A stretch of 64,000 bases of DNA. It comes from Chondrus crispus. Lineage: Eukaryota > Rhodophyta > Florideophyceae > Gigartinales > Gigartinaceae. The DNA lies in assembly GCF_000350225.1 (NCBI RefSeq), contig NW_005179111.1:494272-558271 (forward strand), given 5' to 3'. Below the pieces are notes generated by a model. It saw only the letters and a list, made by a program, of their open reading frames with translations. It made no database searches and was not told where the DNA came from. Below are positions 34,529 through 45,160 of this stretch, piece by piece; positions within the stretch are counted from its first letter, which is position 1; every line of letters begins with the position of its first letter. A program made the position numbers and the translations under genes.

Positions 34529-35200
34529 ATGCAAAGTAAGTTTTGAGTTTCTTTCCATTTCCTACACATCTAAGTGATTGTCTTTGCACGTTTTGGTGGT
34601 TCTTAAGAGCAATAATTCCAAAATCTGTTACTGACGATTATCTTCATATTCCTTATTGTGAATACCTGTTCTTACGGGGTTGTGTTAGATCTGGAATTAG
34701 TACCGGTGCGCTCTGCGCCTGGGAAGCTGGTCACCGGTCGAACGGTTCGGACATCGGAGGTCGTATCCGTTGAGGTGCTTGAGCCTGAGGATCAACCTTC
34801 GCCTCGGCTCGCGCTTCCGGGTCCCTCCTCGAGCAGCGCACCATATAGGATTCCTCGTATTCCGCGCTCTGTTCCCGCACCAATAAAGAGAACTACGCAT
34901 CGACTTTCTGCTCGGAAAGCGGCTGTTCTCGCGGATAAAGAGTTTAAGCGTGAGCGCAAGAGGAATCGTAAGGTGTGCCCGCGGTATAAGCGGTATTGTA
35001 AAGTGTGCGGCGTTAGTGGCAATAGTGCGAAGGCCTTTTACGACCACATTCAGTCTAGGTCTCATCGCATTCAAGTTGCCAACGCTAAGGAGACTCCGCG
35101 TTGTATCCCTTGCAATCGCGTCTTTGAGTCTCACGGGCACCTCAAGTGCCACGAGAACGGTGCTGCACACTTAAAGGTAGTTTGTGAACAGAATAGTTAG
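34529..35200 (+). CDS. Copia ORF1, second copy, two C2H2 zinc fingers
   Basis: Same arrangement as at 29796: exon 1 ATGCAAA 34529-34535, intron 34536-34688 with GTAAGT, TACTGAC and TTAG, exon 2 34689-35200. The protein part is identical to the first copy in the regions I compared. It lies 170 bases upstream of the gag ATG. Confidence 0.72.
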
Positions 35201-35373
35201 GGATTTCATCCAAATAAATTCACATATCTGTTCGCAAATTTCTCCTAGTGCAACTTCATAGTAATCATATCGAACTTCTTAGACGGGTGGGCTTGCCATT
35301 GTGTTGACTATCGGTTGACGGCTTGGGATCCCCGAACGGATATTTCGAATACTTGAAGTTTATTTGCACTAAA

Positions 35374-38300
35374 ATGGAAGATCAAGGAGGAGGAGGATCC
35401 ATCAGAATCGACAAACTGACGGACTCCAACTTCTACGTGTGGAAGCAGAAAATACAACTTCTGCTTGCTCTACGTGATGTTGACCAATACATCGTTGAGG
35501 GAAGAGTTCCAAGTGAGGAACGCGCGGAAGAGCGTAAGAAGTGGATTAGAGGTGACAGTAAAGCTAAAGCACTGATTGGTCTCTCCCTATCAGATGAGCA
35601 TCTTGAGCATGTACGTGATGTTGATTCCGCTCATGAGATGTGGGAAGCTATTGTCAACGTGTTTGAGAGGCACACTTTGCTGAACAAACTAGCTGCACGT
35701 CGTGAGTTCTACACTGTGAAGATGCTTTCCGGTGAAAAGGTGCTTGCATACATCAATCGTGTTAAGCAGCTGGCAGCCATCCTCAAGTCAATGAGCGTAA
35801 ACATCGATGACAAGGAGATGGCCATGGCAGTGCTCAACGGTCTGCCTGCCCGTTTCGAGGCTCTCATCGTTGCACTTGATGCTCTCGGTAATGAGGAAAA
35901 GATATTCAGTTTGGACTTTGTGAAAAGTCGTCTGCTGCAGGAAGAGCAACGAGCAAACATGAAGTCTAGCTCCTCACAGACATCGGCTCTGGTTAATCGT
36001 GCCCCGAACAATCGGGACATAAACGATTACAAATGCACGAACTGCGGTCATACAGGCCATACGGCAACCCGCTGCTGGGGAAAGGATTTGAATGGGCGTC
36101 GCCCGGCTCCTCCTAGCGGATATAAACCGCGTATGTCTCAGCGGAAACAATCTGCATTTGTCACACAGAAACCTGATCCCGACGTGGTTGTAAACAGCGT
36201 CGACTTCACATGTCTGATGTCGAAAGCTTCGCGCACGAACGATCTGGAGATGTCGCCTTCGTGGCTCGTAGATTCAGCTTGTACAGCTCATATTACATAT
36301 GACCGATCTTTGTTTGCGACGTATGAGCCACTTGAATCCGCCTCTGTTCAGATGGGAACCAAGGCTAGTGCAAAGGTTGCCGGCCGTGGTGACGTTCACT
36401 TGAAGTTAAATGTGAATGGCCGCATCGAACCGTGCAAGTTGACGGATGTATTGCACGTTCCGGACTTTGCGTTCTCTCTACTCTCTGTCAGTCGAATGAC
36501 TGAACTTGGACTAAAAGTTGGGTTCGAAAATGGAAAATGCATGATCAGACGAGGCTCAACTGTAGTGGCGACTGCGACATTGGTTGGAGAACTTTACGTT
36601 CTCGACATCGTCAGTGACGTCGGATCTGCACATGCTGCCACCCTGCAAACGTGGCATGAGCGATTTGCACATGTGCATTCTCAAGGTATTGCTTCGATGA
36701 TTCGTGACAATGTGGTAAGTGGAGTCAAACTACTTGGTAATGAGGCTAACAAAATCAACAATACTAACAATGATTGCATCTCTGAAAAATGTTCTGCGTG
36801 CGTCTACGGCAAAGCCACTCGATCTGTGATCCCAAAAGAGCGGTCCTCGAGGCGGGCATACTTCTGTCTAGACTTAGTTCACTCTGACGTTTGTGGCCCC
36901 TTAGAGGTGCAGTCCATTGGTGGTGCCAAGTACTTCATTACCTTCATAGATGATCACTCAAACTGGTCAGTAGTGTACCCCATGCATCATAAATCAGAAG
37001 CATTTGAACGATACAAAACGTTTGCACAACTTGCTCAGACTCACACTGGTCGCAAGATCAAAGTGCTTCGCACCGATCGAGGTGGTGAGTATCTGTCCAC
37101 GGAGTTTAAGTCTTTTCTGATTGCAAATGGTACTCAGCATCAAATGACGACCGCGTACACACCGGAGCAAAATGGCGTCGCCGAACGACTGAACAGAACT
37201 TTGGTAAACTTGGTGCGCTCCATGCTAGCGCACAAGAAAGTTACAAAGGGGTTCTGGGCAGAAGCACTTGCCAATGCAGTGTACGTTCGAAATCGAGTCA
37301 CGTCACGTGCCATTCCCCCCAAGATGACCCCATACCACTTATGGATGAAATCTGTGCCAAATGTTGGTCATTTGCGTGTTTTCGGTTCGAAGTGTTGGTA
37401 TACATTACCAAAACACAACATCCAGAAACTTGACGCCCGTGCAAAGGAGGCAATGTTTCTGGGGTATGCTGAAAATACGAAAGCTTACAAGTTGTGGGAT
37501 GGTGATTTGCACAAAGTGATCGTATCCAGAGATGTTACTTTTGACGAGTCCACGGGAGGCAAATCTGGTGAACCGATGGACACAAACGACGAGGCTACAA
37601 CTGATGATGACACAATCAACTTGAGCATCGATGAGGAAGTTGCAGAAAATGATGCAGTGGCATCAGAAGCATCATCGCCGGATGAACAACAAGACTCTGA
37701 TGAATCCTCCAACTCCTCCCCAACTTCAGGGGAGGACGAAACCACCGAAACAGTTGAGCAACACGTAGTTGAGGAAGAAACGATTGATCCGCCAACTAAT
37801 CTCCGTCGGTCCACTCGCGTTCGCAAAACGCCTGGGGCGTGGTGGGCAGCAGCTTTGGTGACTGCTGGACTCCTTAGCCACGCCCATGTGATAACGGAAA
37901 TTCCAAACTCGTACAAGGAAGCTATGGATTCTCCAAAAGCTCGCTTCTGGCAGAAGGGCATCGACAAAGAACTTGCTTCACAACACAAAAACAAAACATG
38001 GACACTTGTTCCAAGATCTCAAGCATCAAACGTCCTGACGTCCAGGTGGGTTTTCGGAGTGAAGCAACTTCCTGACGAGTCCGGAAAATTGGTCGAAACT
38101 GCAAAGGGACGTCTTGTGGCACGAGGCTTTCAACAAGTAGAAGGCATCGATTACACTGAAACTTTCGCCCCTGTCATCAAGTTCACAACTATCCGTCTGC
38201 TGCTGGCACTGGTTGCGCACTTTGACCTTGAGCTGCATCAGATGGACGTGGTGACTGCCTTCCTCAACGGTGAACTTCACGAAGAAATCTACATGGAGCA

Positions 38301-39492
38301 ACCTGAAGGATGCATCGACAAAGTCAAACCTGATTCGGTGTGTAAACTTTTGAAAGCAATCTATGGTCTTAAGCAAGCCCATCGCCAATGGCATAGTAAG
38401 ATCGATGAGTTTCTGATCACTGAACTTGGTTTCAACACTACACGCAGCGACCCATGTCTTTACATTCGACGTCAAGGCAATGTCATCATGATTATCGCGT
38501 TGTACGTGGACGATCTGCTGCTAGCTGGAAGTGACTTGGAGGCCATATTATGGATGAAAAATGAACTCAACAAACGATTCGATATGAAAGACCTTGGCGA
38601 AGCGAAGACTTGTATTGGTCTAGAGATCGACCGTATACGTTCTAAACACGTCCTGACCGTCACGCAGTCGAAGTATGCCCAAGCAGTACTGAAACGGTTC
38701 AAAATGTCGGCATGCAATCCTTGCGTTACTCCGATGGAACAGTCTCGACATGTCACAATGCAAGTGGCCGAAACTGGCACTGATGACAACCCATGCTTTG
38801 AACCATATCGTCAGGCCATTGGATGTCTAATGTTCCTAATGGTCGGGACCCGCCCCGATATTGCGTTTGCCATTGGAAAGTTATCTCAACACTGTGCCGA
38901 CCCTCACGAGTCGCACTGGTCAGGTGTGAAACGTGTTTTGAGATACTTGCGTGGGTCCCAGCATCTTGGAATAGTGTTTGGTAAAGATGATCTTGGTACG
39001 GAACTTCATGGGTATAGCGACGCAGATTGGGGTGGATGCCTTGAATCACGAAAATCAACGAGTGGGTACGTGTTCAAGCTTTGTGATGGGCCTATCAGTT
39101 GGGCTTCCCGGAAACAAACAGTAGTTGCAAAGTCTACTTGTGAGGCAGAATACATCGCACTCAGTGAGGCATGCAAAGAGGCTGCGTGGCTTCCACGCTT
39201 CCATGCCGATGTACTTGGTGCGAATTCGGATCCAACAATTCGCGTTGGATGTGACAACGCTGGTACGATTGCGTTTGCTCAGAACGAATCTACAAATCGT
39301 CGCAACAAGCACATTGATATTACGTATCATTTTGTTCGAGATGCGGTGCAGCGAAAACTGGTCACATTGTACCATTGTCCGACAACAGAAATGCCAGCCG
39401 ATATGCTGACCAAACCACTTGGTCGCGTGCTGTTTGAAAAGTTCGTGGGCATGGTTGGGCTTTCCGATTGCAAAGCTGCCCAAAGCATGTGA
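35374..39492 (+). CDS. Copia gag-pol polyprotein, complete (1372 aa)
   Basis: A single open frame from ATG 35374. Earlier codons are open but lack ATG. Gag (UBN2-like; WKQKIQLLLALRDVDQYIV) is followed by zinc knuckle CTNCGHTGHTATRC (about residue 220), protease DSACTAH (about 299), a pre-integrase finger (TWHERFAHVH), integrase D-D-E (LVHSDVCGP about 499, RTDRGGEY about 567, NGVAERLNRTL about 603), RT with YVDDLLLAG (about 1044), and RNase H (SDADWGG about 1216; CEAEYIALSEA). It ends ADMLTKPLGR...CKAAQSM. PR-IN-RT-RH order marks Ty1/Copia. All key residues are present, so it may be active. How gag is made in excess is not evident. Confidence 0.96.
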   Translation: MEDQGGGGSIRIDKLTDSNFYVWKQKIQLLLALRDVDQYIVEGRVPSEERAEERKKWIRGDSKAKALIGLSLSDEHLEHVRDVDSAHEMWEAIVNVFERHTLLNKLAARREFYTVKMLSGEKVLAYINRVKQLAAILKSMSVNIDDKEMAMAVLNGLPARFEALIVALDALGNEEKIFSLDFVKSRLLQEEQRANMKSSSSQTSALVNRAPNNRDINDYKCTNCGHTGHTATRCWGKDLNGRRPAPPSGYKPRMSQRKQSAFVTQKPDPDVVVNSVDFTCLMSKASRTNDLEMSPSWLVDSACTAHITYDRSLFATYEPLESASVQMGTKASAKVAGRGDVHLKLNVNGRIEPCKLTDVLHVPDFAFSLLSVSRMTELGLKVGFENGKCMIRRGSTVVATATLVGELYVLDIVSDVGSAHAATLQTWHERFAHVHSQGIASMIRDNVVSGVKLLGNEANKINNTNNDCISEKCSACVYGKATRSVIPKERSSRRAYFCLDLVHSDVCGPLEVQSIGGAKYFITFIDDHSNWSVVYPMHHKSEAFERYKTFAQLAQTHTGRKIKVLRTDRGGEYLSTEFKSFLIANGTQHQMTTAYTPEQNGVAERLNRTLVNLVRSMLAHKKVTKGFWAEALANAVYVRNRVTSRAIPPKMTPYHLWMKSVPNVGHLRVFGSKCWYTLPKHNIQKLDARAKEAMFLGYAENTKAYKLWDGDLHKVIVSRDVTFDESTGGKSGEPMDTNDEATTDDDTINLSIDEEVAENDAVASEASSPDEQQDSDESSNSSPTSGEDETTETVEQHVVEEETIDPPTNLRRSTRVRKTPGAWWAAALVTAGLLSHAHVITEIPNSYKEAMDSPKARFWQKGIDKELASQHKNKTWTLVPRSQASNVLTSRWVFGVKQLPDESGKLVETAKGRLVARGFQQVEGIDYTETFAPVIKFTTIRLLLALVAHFDLELHQMDVVTAFLNGELHEEIYMEQPEGCIDKVKPDSVCKLLKAIYGLKQAHRQWHSKIDEFLITELGFNTTRSDPCLYIRRQGNVIMIIALYVDDLLLAGSDLEAILWMKNELNKRFDMKDLGEAKTCIGLEIDRIRSKHVLTVTQSKYAQAVLKRFKMSACNPCVTPMEQSRHVTMQVAETGTDDNPCFEPYRQAIGCLMFLMVGTRPDIAFAIGKLSQHCADPHESHWSGVKRVLRYLRGSQHLGIVFGKDDLGTELHGYSDADWGGCLESRKSTSGYVFKLCDGPISWASRKQTVVAKSTCEAEYIALSEACKEAAWLPRFHADVLGANSDPTIRVGCDNAGTIAFAQNESTNRRNKHIDITYHFVRDAVQRKLVTLYHCPTTEMPADMLTKPLGRVLFEKFVGMVGLSDCKAAQSM

Positions 39493-39494
39493 TC

Positions 39495-39503
39495 GAGGGG
39501 AGG
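39495..39503 (+). other. Polypurine tract of Copia element
   Basis: GAGGGGAGG directly precedes the 3' LTR start TATTG. The same run, reversed, is at 51196-51204 and 61768-61776. Confidence 0.7.
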
Positions 39504-40751
39504 TATTGAAAATGTGCGACCACATGCTGTTATCTGGAAAGTGCAAAATCGAGCGACACGTGTACTTCACTCGACGGTCCGGACCCTCACCCCATATTAC
39601 CACATGACACGTGTAAAGTCTCAGATTTTGGGGTTCTGGGGACGAAAGTGGACTTTTGGAGGGTCATGCAAATTTGCATAAATGCCGAAAATTTGCATTT
39701 GGCCCGAACCGTTATAGGGCTACAGAGGCAATACTGCAAATCTATTGGGTGTCGGTTCGAATGCTGCAATTGTATTGGTCTGTTATTGTCCACTTATATG
39801 CACTCATGCTGGTGATATATCTTGAATGATCGGTATACGTATTAATTACATCATTTCGGGGGTTTCAAGTTGTTCACCATGGTTGTAATGGGTAATTACG
39901 TGTGGCCTTGGCGCTGGACACTTGTGTGCGGTGTACACATGTACACATCGCCAGGTTGCTGCGTGTACGTACACTTGTACACGTCGCCTACATACGGTCC
40001 GGCGCGTGCCCGAGCACAGTACATGTGAATTAAAAGTACAAGTATTTCTCGCAAGAGACATGTACTTACGTGAGTATTCAGTGTATGCGTCACGCTGTAT
40101 GCGACCCTTGCATCAGCATGCGCCGTTGTACTACAGTCTCGTCAGCATGCGACGTTGTACTGTGCTCTCGTTATGGTGCGCCGTTGGATGCAAGTTGATG
40201 ACAGTACTCGTGTGATTCACATCGGATATCACGTGAGATGTGTAGAAAGTCTGGATGCACATTGTTGCTATCCGTCATAGTTGTCTGGCAGTGTGTACCG
40301 AAATTAGTAAGGTACGAAACAAGGGCATGTATGGGGACTGAGATATGACAGGACTTTGCGTTGTTGGAAATAGAGAGATGCCAAGTTGTTCATTGCGAAA
40401 GAATATATTCTGTCATGTCTGGATGCAGATTAGTAAGGTGTGAAACGATTGCATGCGTAGGGCCATGGTTTACAGTCACTGGAAATGTGTAGAAACTGTT
40501 GTGCACTGATAGTCAATAGTCAATTCGTAAGGTGGAAATAGAACAGTGTGGACGGGCCAGAAGAGGACCGCGCTTGGTCGCGCATATGGTGAGTACGGTT
40601 TACGAGGTGCCAAAGTAATGGGATAGTGTAACACTCAAAGTGTATAAGTATCGCCGAAAGACGGCTCCAAGTAAACCTCGGCACCAACTCCTTCACTCAC
40701 ACACATCAACCTGCCCTCCTTCTTTCCCTTGCCCCTCCGAACCTACCATTA
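39504..40751 (+). repeat. Copia LTR 3 (1248 bp)
   Basis: Full length, nearly identical to LTR 1. It is followed by TAGCC, which is not the AGAAG found before LTR 1. Confidence 0.93.
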
Positions 40752-41783
40752 TAGCCGGTGTAGGCGAATACATGGGCGCAAAAGGGAGGTTTGCAGGGTG
40801 TGCTTGTTACTCGCCGCGCCGCGCAAGCCGGAAAAGTAACTCGAGTGGTGAGACATAAGCGGAGGAGGGAAGGATGGAAGTCGTGTGGAATTGCTCGTTT
40901 GTGGAAGAAACATGTGCGTTAGGGTAGTGGAATACGAGATGGAGTGGGAAGGTAAGCGTAGGACGACGAAGCGAAAATGCGTTGCGTGCAATGAGGATGG
41001 GGGCAGGCGGCTGGAACGTACGGGGCGATGGGCAGGTAGTTAACGAAACGTGAGTGGCGAGATCGGAGGGGCCAAGAAGGGTAGATTGCGAGAGGAAGAT
41101 AGTGGAGAAATGGGAACGATTGAAGGTGCAGAAGGGGGAAGGCGTATTTTTCCACGAGAGGGGCAGAAGAAGAGATGGGGGAAGGAGAACGGAGAGAGGA
41201 GTCGAAGGGAGAGGGCCTCGACGAAAAGTCGTGAGGGCGGGGTGAGGACGAGGTGGGGGTGGGACGGGGGAGAGCTTGCAGACTTTTTTGGAGAGGGTTA
41301 TTTATTCTAGATTTTGTTTTGTTTTTCGCCAGCGCGTGCTCTTGTAAGGGAACAGGTGTGCATGTGAGCAAAAAGTTCGCGCGGATGGGACGTCGTGCAG
41401 CATCCAGACACACAGCACAAGTAAACACACGGGGGACGGCGCGTGTGTGGGCGCTTGCGTGGCTTTCTGGCAACAAACCGTCCCAAACTTTCCGCAAAAA
41501 CCGAGCGGCAACTTGGAGGCATCCACATTTGGCGGTTTCCCTCCACGACAAACCCCCTTGAGTGGTTCATGGGGAAGCAACGGAATCATGTCTGAAGGAG
41601 CCGTATCTATCTAAGAAAAAAGGGCAGGAAAGACCCCACTCATATTGTTAGTCAAGCCCTACTCTACTTCTGCAGCTGTTCTCTCTCTGTTTCGAGACCT
41701 CTATCAGACGGCAAGCATCACCGCAACTGGTCCAGGACTACCATCTTTAAACATACCACTGCGAGGCCGCGTCACTGCGACAG
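40752..41783. other. Purine-rich spacer, no gene supported
   Basis: 40752-41640 is G/A-rich on the plus strand with long low-complexity frames on both strands (Ser/Pro-rich on minus, Gly/Arg/Glu-rich on plus), which I read as composition effects. 41640-41783 probably lies 3' of the O-fucosyltransferase-like pseudogene. Nothing else is seen. Confidence 0.5.
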
Positions 41784-43175
41784 CTATTTACCTCCTACCG
41801 CAAACATTGCCTCCAATTCCTCTCGAATGCGCTCCTCTTCCGCATAGTAGCCCAGTGTCTTGCTCTTCTCCAACAGCACGCTAATCCAATGCGTCTTTAA
41901 CCGGAGCGTCCTGTGCTTGTAGTAAACCGTCCCGGACCATGTCGACGAAAACTTGCCAATGAAGCAACCACATTTCACCGCGAGCTCGTGCTCTACAAAG
42001 TTCTGATCATTATGCAGGAGCGAATGTTTCAAGAGCGGCGCCAGACGCACCCGCTTTCCGAATGCTTCGCGGAGCTGCGTCACCGTCTCCTCTGGCACGT
42101 ACGGCGATGCGGCAAAAACAGCGCCGGCGTCTGCTCCGCCGCCATCAGCTTGGAAACCTTGTCCACTAAGTTCCACATTGGCGCCCATTACACAGTGTCC
42201 GGCTCGTTGATAGCTATGAGCAACCTAATGCAAACTTTGCCCTCCATCCCTGGCCTGGGCATACACGCCCTCTCGTCGTAGCGTAGGTGGAGCACGGTAA
42301 GCTCCTTGACGTTCCAGCTGGCTGCCATGTTCGCAATCCTAGTCACGGGCTCTACATAGCGCATGAAAGAGTACAAGTATTCATGCCCCACCCGCCCCCT
42401 GTGCAGAAACGTGTGTCCGTCGACTAGCACGCACGCCGGACGCGACATGTTTCTTCCGCAGCCGGCAGCGTTTGCCGGTCGCGAAGCGTGACGAGCTCAT
42501 TCACCAAGCTCATACCGGGGGGGTGCAACATCTGCATGGAGGCCTCTCCACTGCGGTGATTGCAAACACGCGTTTGGCGCAGTCCTCCTGGTTTTTCGGG
42601 GCGACGTCGTCGTGCGGGTACAACAAAACTGCAGCACCTGCTTCGTCCTGGACGACAACTTGGCGGGAGAGACTTTGTCGGGCGCCTTCGCGCGCGTGAA
42701 GATGTAGACGTAGTAGAAGCTGCTGGTCCACACATGCGGCAAGTGGGACAGGATGAGGGCATACAGGGCGACGGCGGCCCGCATGCGACGGAGGCGCCAG
42801 TACTTGACGCCGTGTTTCTCGAGGACGCGCTCCGTGATAGTTTTGCTAAACTCTCGGCTAAGGAAGGAGGGGAGGAGGAGGTCGGGGTGAGCGTGGCGCG
42901 CGAGAACGAGGGCCTCGAGAAGGGATTAGAGCTGGTTGCCGGAGTCTCCGTGCGTGAAGGCGACCAGGACGGTGTTTGGACGGCGGGTGACCACGCGCGT
43001 GGGGAGGATCATGGCCCGATGGTGGACGGTAGGGGATAAGGCGGCGGTGAGTTTGGGGGGCGAAGGGTGTAGCATGGTGAGCCGCGGGGGGAAAGGACGC
43101 TGGAGTAAAGCAGGCCGCCGACGACGAGGATCGCGAGCGTGCGGCGCACACTGGTGCGTCGCGGCTTAGTCAAAC
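41784..43175 (-). pseudogene. O-fucosyltransferase-like (GT, PF10250-type) type II membrane protein, broken
   Basis: The parts, in order on the minus strand, are a signal-anchor (TKPRRTSVRRTLAILVVGGLLYSS, about 43168-43095), a Pro-rich stem, FTHGDSGNQL then LEALVLARHAH (about 42960), VKYWRLRRMRAAV and SHLPHVWTSSFYYVY (about 42800-42700), then YLYSFMRYVEP, ELTVLHLRYDERAC (about 42285), a segment FGKRVRLAPLLKH, and CGCFIGKFSSTWSGTVYY (about 41940). The GxxGNQ, HLR(F/Y)-E and final SSFSG-like motifs resemble the GDP-fucose O-fucosyltransferase family. At least one stop (TAA after GNQL) and three or more frame changes make it nonfunctional. Family assignment is by motif recall only. Confidence 0.5.
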
Positions 43176-43641
43176 ATCGAGGCCGAGGTCGAACGCGTGT
43201 TTCACGGCGACAAACGCGGGAGCCAAGCCTGCGTCCAGCGTGGTAACCTTGGGCAGAAACCGGCCCGCGACCTCGGTCTTGTCGCACGCGAAGTAATATT
43301 AACTGACGGCCATCCAGCTGACGGCGCTCTTCGGATCGGGGTCGACCGGCGGGTGGGACTCTTGGAAATTGTGCATAACGGCACCCGACTTGCGAATTTC
43401 GACGAGCTATGAAGAGATGAGGGAATGCCACTCCGATGGCACTCCGCACGAACTACGGCGCGGTGATGCTACTCCGGTGGCACTCCGCATGTGATACGAC
43501 AGCACTGCACGGTTGACCCAGAGTTTCGCCCTGCTGTACCTACTGCTACATATACACTACGTAAATACTACGATTGCACCCCTAGTCCTCCGATCGCCCT
43601 GCGGGTAGCCTACGAACGCCTACAGTACGGTTGCTAGGGCA
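43030..43641. repeat. Inverted-repeat arm 1
   Basis: About 610 bases that pair, with scattered differences, with 46207-46830 in reverse orientation. From the inside out both have CCCTAGCAA, CTACTGTAGGCGTTCGTAGG, a GGGGTGCAATCGTAGT stretch, TGCCAC/ACTCCG repeats, the TPR fragment, the signal-anchor segment, and TATCCCCT at the outer end. Arm 1 runs into the rest of the glycosyltransferase-like pseudogene; arm 2 does not. Confidence 0.88.
43170..43406 (-). pseudogene. APC6/CDC16-like TPR fragment (arm 1)
   Basis: Minus-strand reading LVEIRKSGAV...DPKSAVSWMAVS, stop, YYFACDKTEVAGRFLPK then TTLDAGLAPAFVAV. It resembles the CDC16/APC6 repeat in which AVSWFAVGCYY, RRY-SKATTLD and GPAWIAFGHSF occur. 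CDC16 is a TPR subunit of the anaphase-promoting complex. Only about 79 codons with a stop are present, immediately upstream of the signal-anchor segment. It is a fragment moved here, not a working gene. Confidence 0.65.
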
Positions 43642-43644
43642 AGT

Positions 43645-44482
43645 GGTTGTTGACTTGGAAAGAGCCGAGAGGCCGCTTGGCCAGGTGGGTCGTTGATGTA
43701 CAAGACCATGACTTTGCTGTTGAACATCGCGCAGGGAAGGAACTCGTCGTTCCCGATACACTAAGCCGTGACACCGTTTCCAATCCACTCTGCCAACGCT
43801 GCTATCGTCCTTTACTTGATCATGACATGGGAGAAATTGTGGGCAAAAAGAAGGATGACGTGGTCTCGGCAGTGAAGATCCGAGGATTTGGCAATTGACC
43901 TACTACTGTACAGGTTATTCCATCTGCGCAACTTCAAGAGTTTGGAGACCTTCCCCACGTTTCAGCTACCCGAAGGGACGTGGCTGTTGACGAATAAGGC
44001 CTGTTGCGGATTTAGAAACGGGATAATTTTGTGTTGGGTTTTCCCAGGTCTCTGCGAAGTGAACTGCTTACTCATGTCCACGGTTCAAGACTCCATGTTC
44101 ACTACGGTGTGGCTCGTACGATGGCCAAACTGAAGAGCAAGTATTGGCGGTTCAAGATGGCCCAGATGTGCACAGGTTTGCGCAGCATTGCATGCTCTGT
44201 ACAGTTAACGCTGAAGAAAATCATCGAAGGCAAAGGCTAGCTGCCGCTTATGCATCCTCGTCGCCGATTTGAGCAAGTGGCAATCGATATCCAGACCATT
44301 ACCACGCGTACGAGCAGTGGAAATATAAAGCTATTGGTCATCATAGATGTGTTTACACGGTTTGTGAGGGCCGTACCAATCCCGGCCGAGAAGGCCGAAA
44401 CAGCTGCAAAAGAATTGCTCAATAGGTGTTTTTGGCAAATACCGTGCTGTTGCGCTTCAGTACACGTGTCGGACGCTCTCTG
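43645..44482 (+). pseudogene. Relic Ty3-like pol: RNase H end and integrase start
   Basis: The plus strand has the end of RNase H (LLTWKEPRGRLARWVVDVQDH, then HRAGKELVVPDTLSRD, 43645-43770). A HHCC-like finger follows in changing frames (HVHGSRLHVHYGVARTMAKLK; HCMLCTV, about 44060-44210), and then the integrase core start (FEQVAIDIQTITTRTSSGNIKLLV, FTRFVRAVPIPAEKA, 44265-44400). It stops at about 44482. Sequence differs clearly from the Ty3 family at 1-25473. Several frameshifts. It abuts inverted-repeat arm 1. Confidence 0.75.
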
Positions 44483-45160
44483 AAAGGGCGGCAATGCCTG
44501 CGAAAGGAAAGAAGCGTGCTCACGGACGAGCACCGGCAAACGGAGAAATTGGGCCTGGAAGTAGGGAGCGGAGCCGGGGGGAGGACGCGAAGAGAAAGGT
44601 CGGGGACTGTGCGAAAGAGAAAAGGGGCGCAGGGGCGGTCATGTGTGGGGCCAGGGGATCGCGGGGGATGGGAGACGGAGCTAGGGAGACAGCGTTCCGA
44701 GCGCTTGAGGTGGCGAGAGGGCGCAGAGTAGGTAGCATAAAAAAGAACCGCGGCGGCAGGGGGACGACAAAAAGGAGAGGGGCACCAAGTGAATTAGAGA
44801 GGCCGAGATCAGGTGGAATCCGTGAGAAGTCAAGTGGATTCTCGACGAGCGGAGGATTACACCGGGTGGATTCCCGCCAACAGCCTCTGGCCAGCAATAA
44901 AAATTTGACTTGGCGGTGCCCAAGGGACCGGGCACAACATTACAAATTTGTAAGTGCAGCCAACCTATCAACGAACGAGAAACTTGCGTCGGAAGTGGAT
45001 TCTGGCCAAAGGGCCGACATGAATCCGGAAGGAATCCACAAGCTGGAACCCGAACGTAGGGGTGTTGGTGCCGACGAGCGCCCATTAGTGGCGGAAGCTA
45101 TCAGCACAGTGACTCCTGCGGGACTCGCTGCAGCCGCGACACGGCGAAGCGTTCTCTGAG
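44483..45160 (+). other. Linker between integrase and gag relics; possible LTR end and leader
   Basis: A G/A-rich 221-codon frame (44494-45159) of basic, low-complexity composition is probably not a gene. Near 44910 the string ACTTGGCGGTGCCCAAGG could be an LTR edge followed by a TGG-starting primer site, which would make 44483-44909 an LTR remnant and the rest a gag leader. Without a second copy this stays a guess. Confidence 0.25.

Larger units (their letters stand above)
28171..40751 (+). mobile_element. Ty1/Copia tandem array: LTR-partial internal-LTR-full internal-LTR
   Basis: Three LTRs (28171-29418, 32925-34151, 39504-40751) separate two internal regions in the same direction. The first internal region stops in pol at 32926, joined directly to LTR base 22-23 with a 2-base overlap (TG). 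The second is complete. The copies match at almost every base (a few substitutions, for example at 33961-33970 against 29227-29236). This fits a tandem element formed by LTR recombination, later shortened by a deletion of about 1.9 kb. The outermost flanks (AGAAG and TAGCC) do not match each other. Confidence 0.92.

Noticed and set aside
40919-41551. 210-aa Ser/Pro-rich minus-strand frame
   Set aside because: It lies in a purine-rich stretch and its composition follows base bias; no domain, no repeat in other copies.
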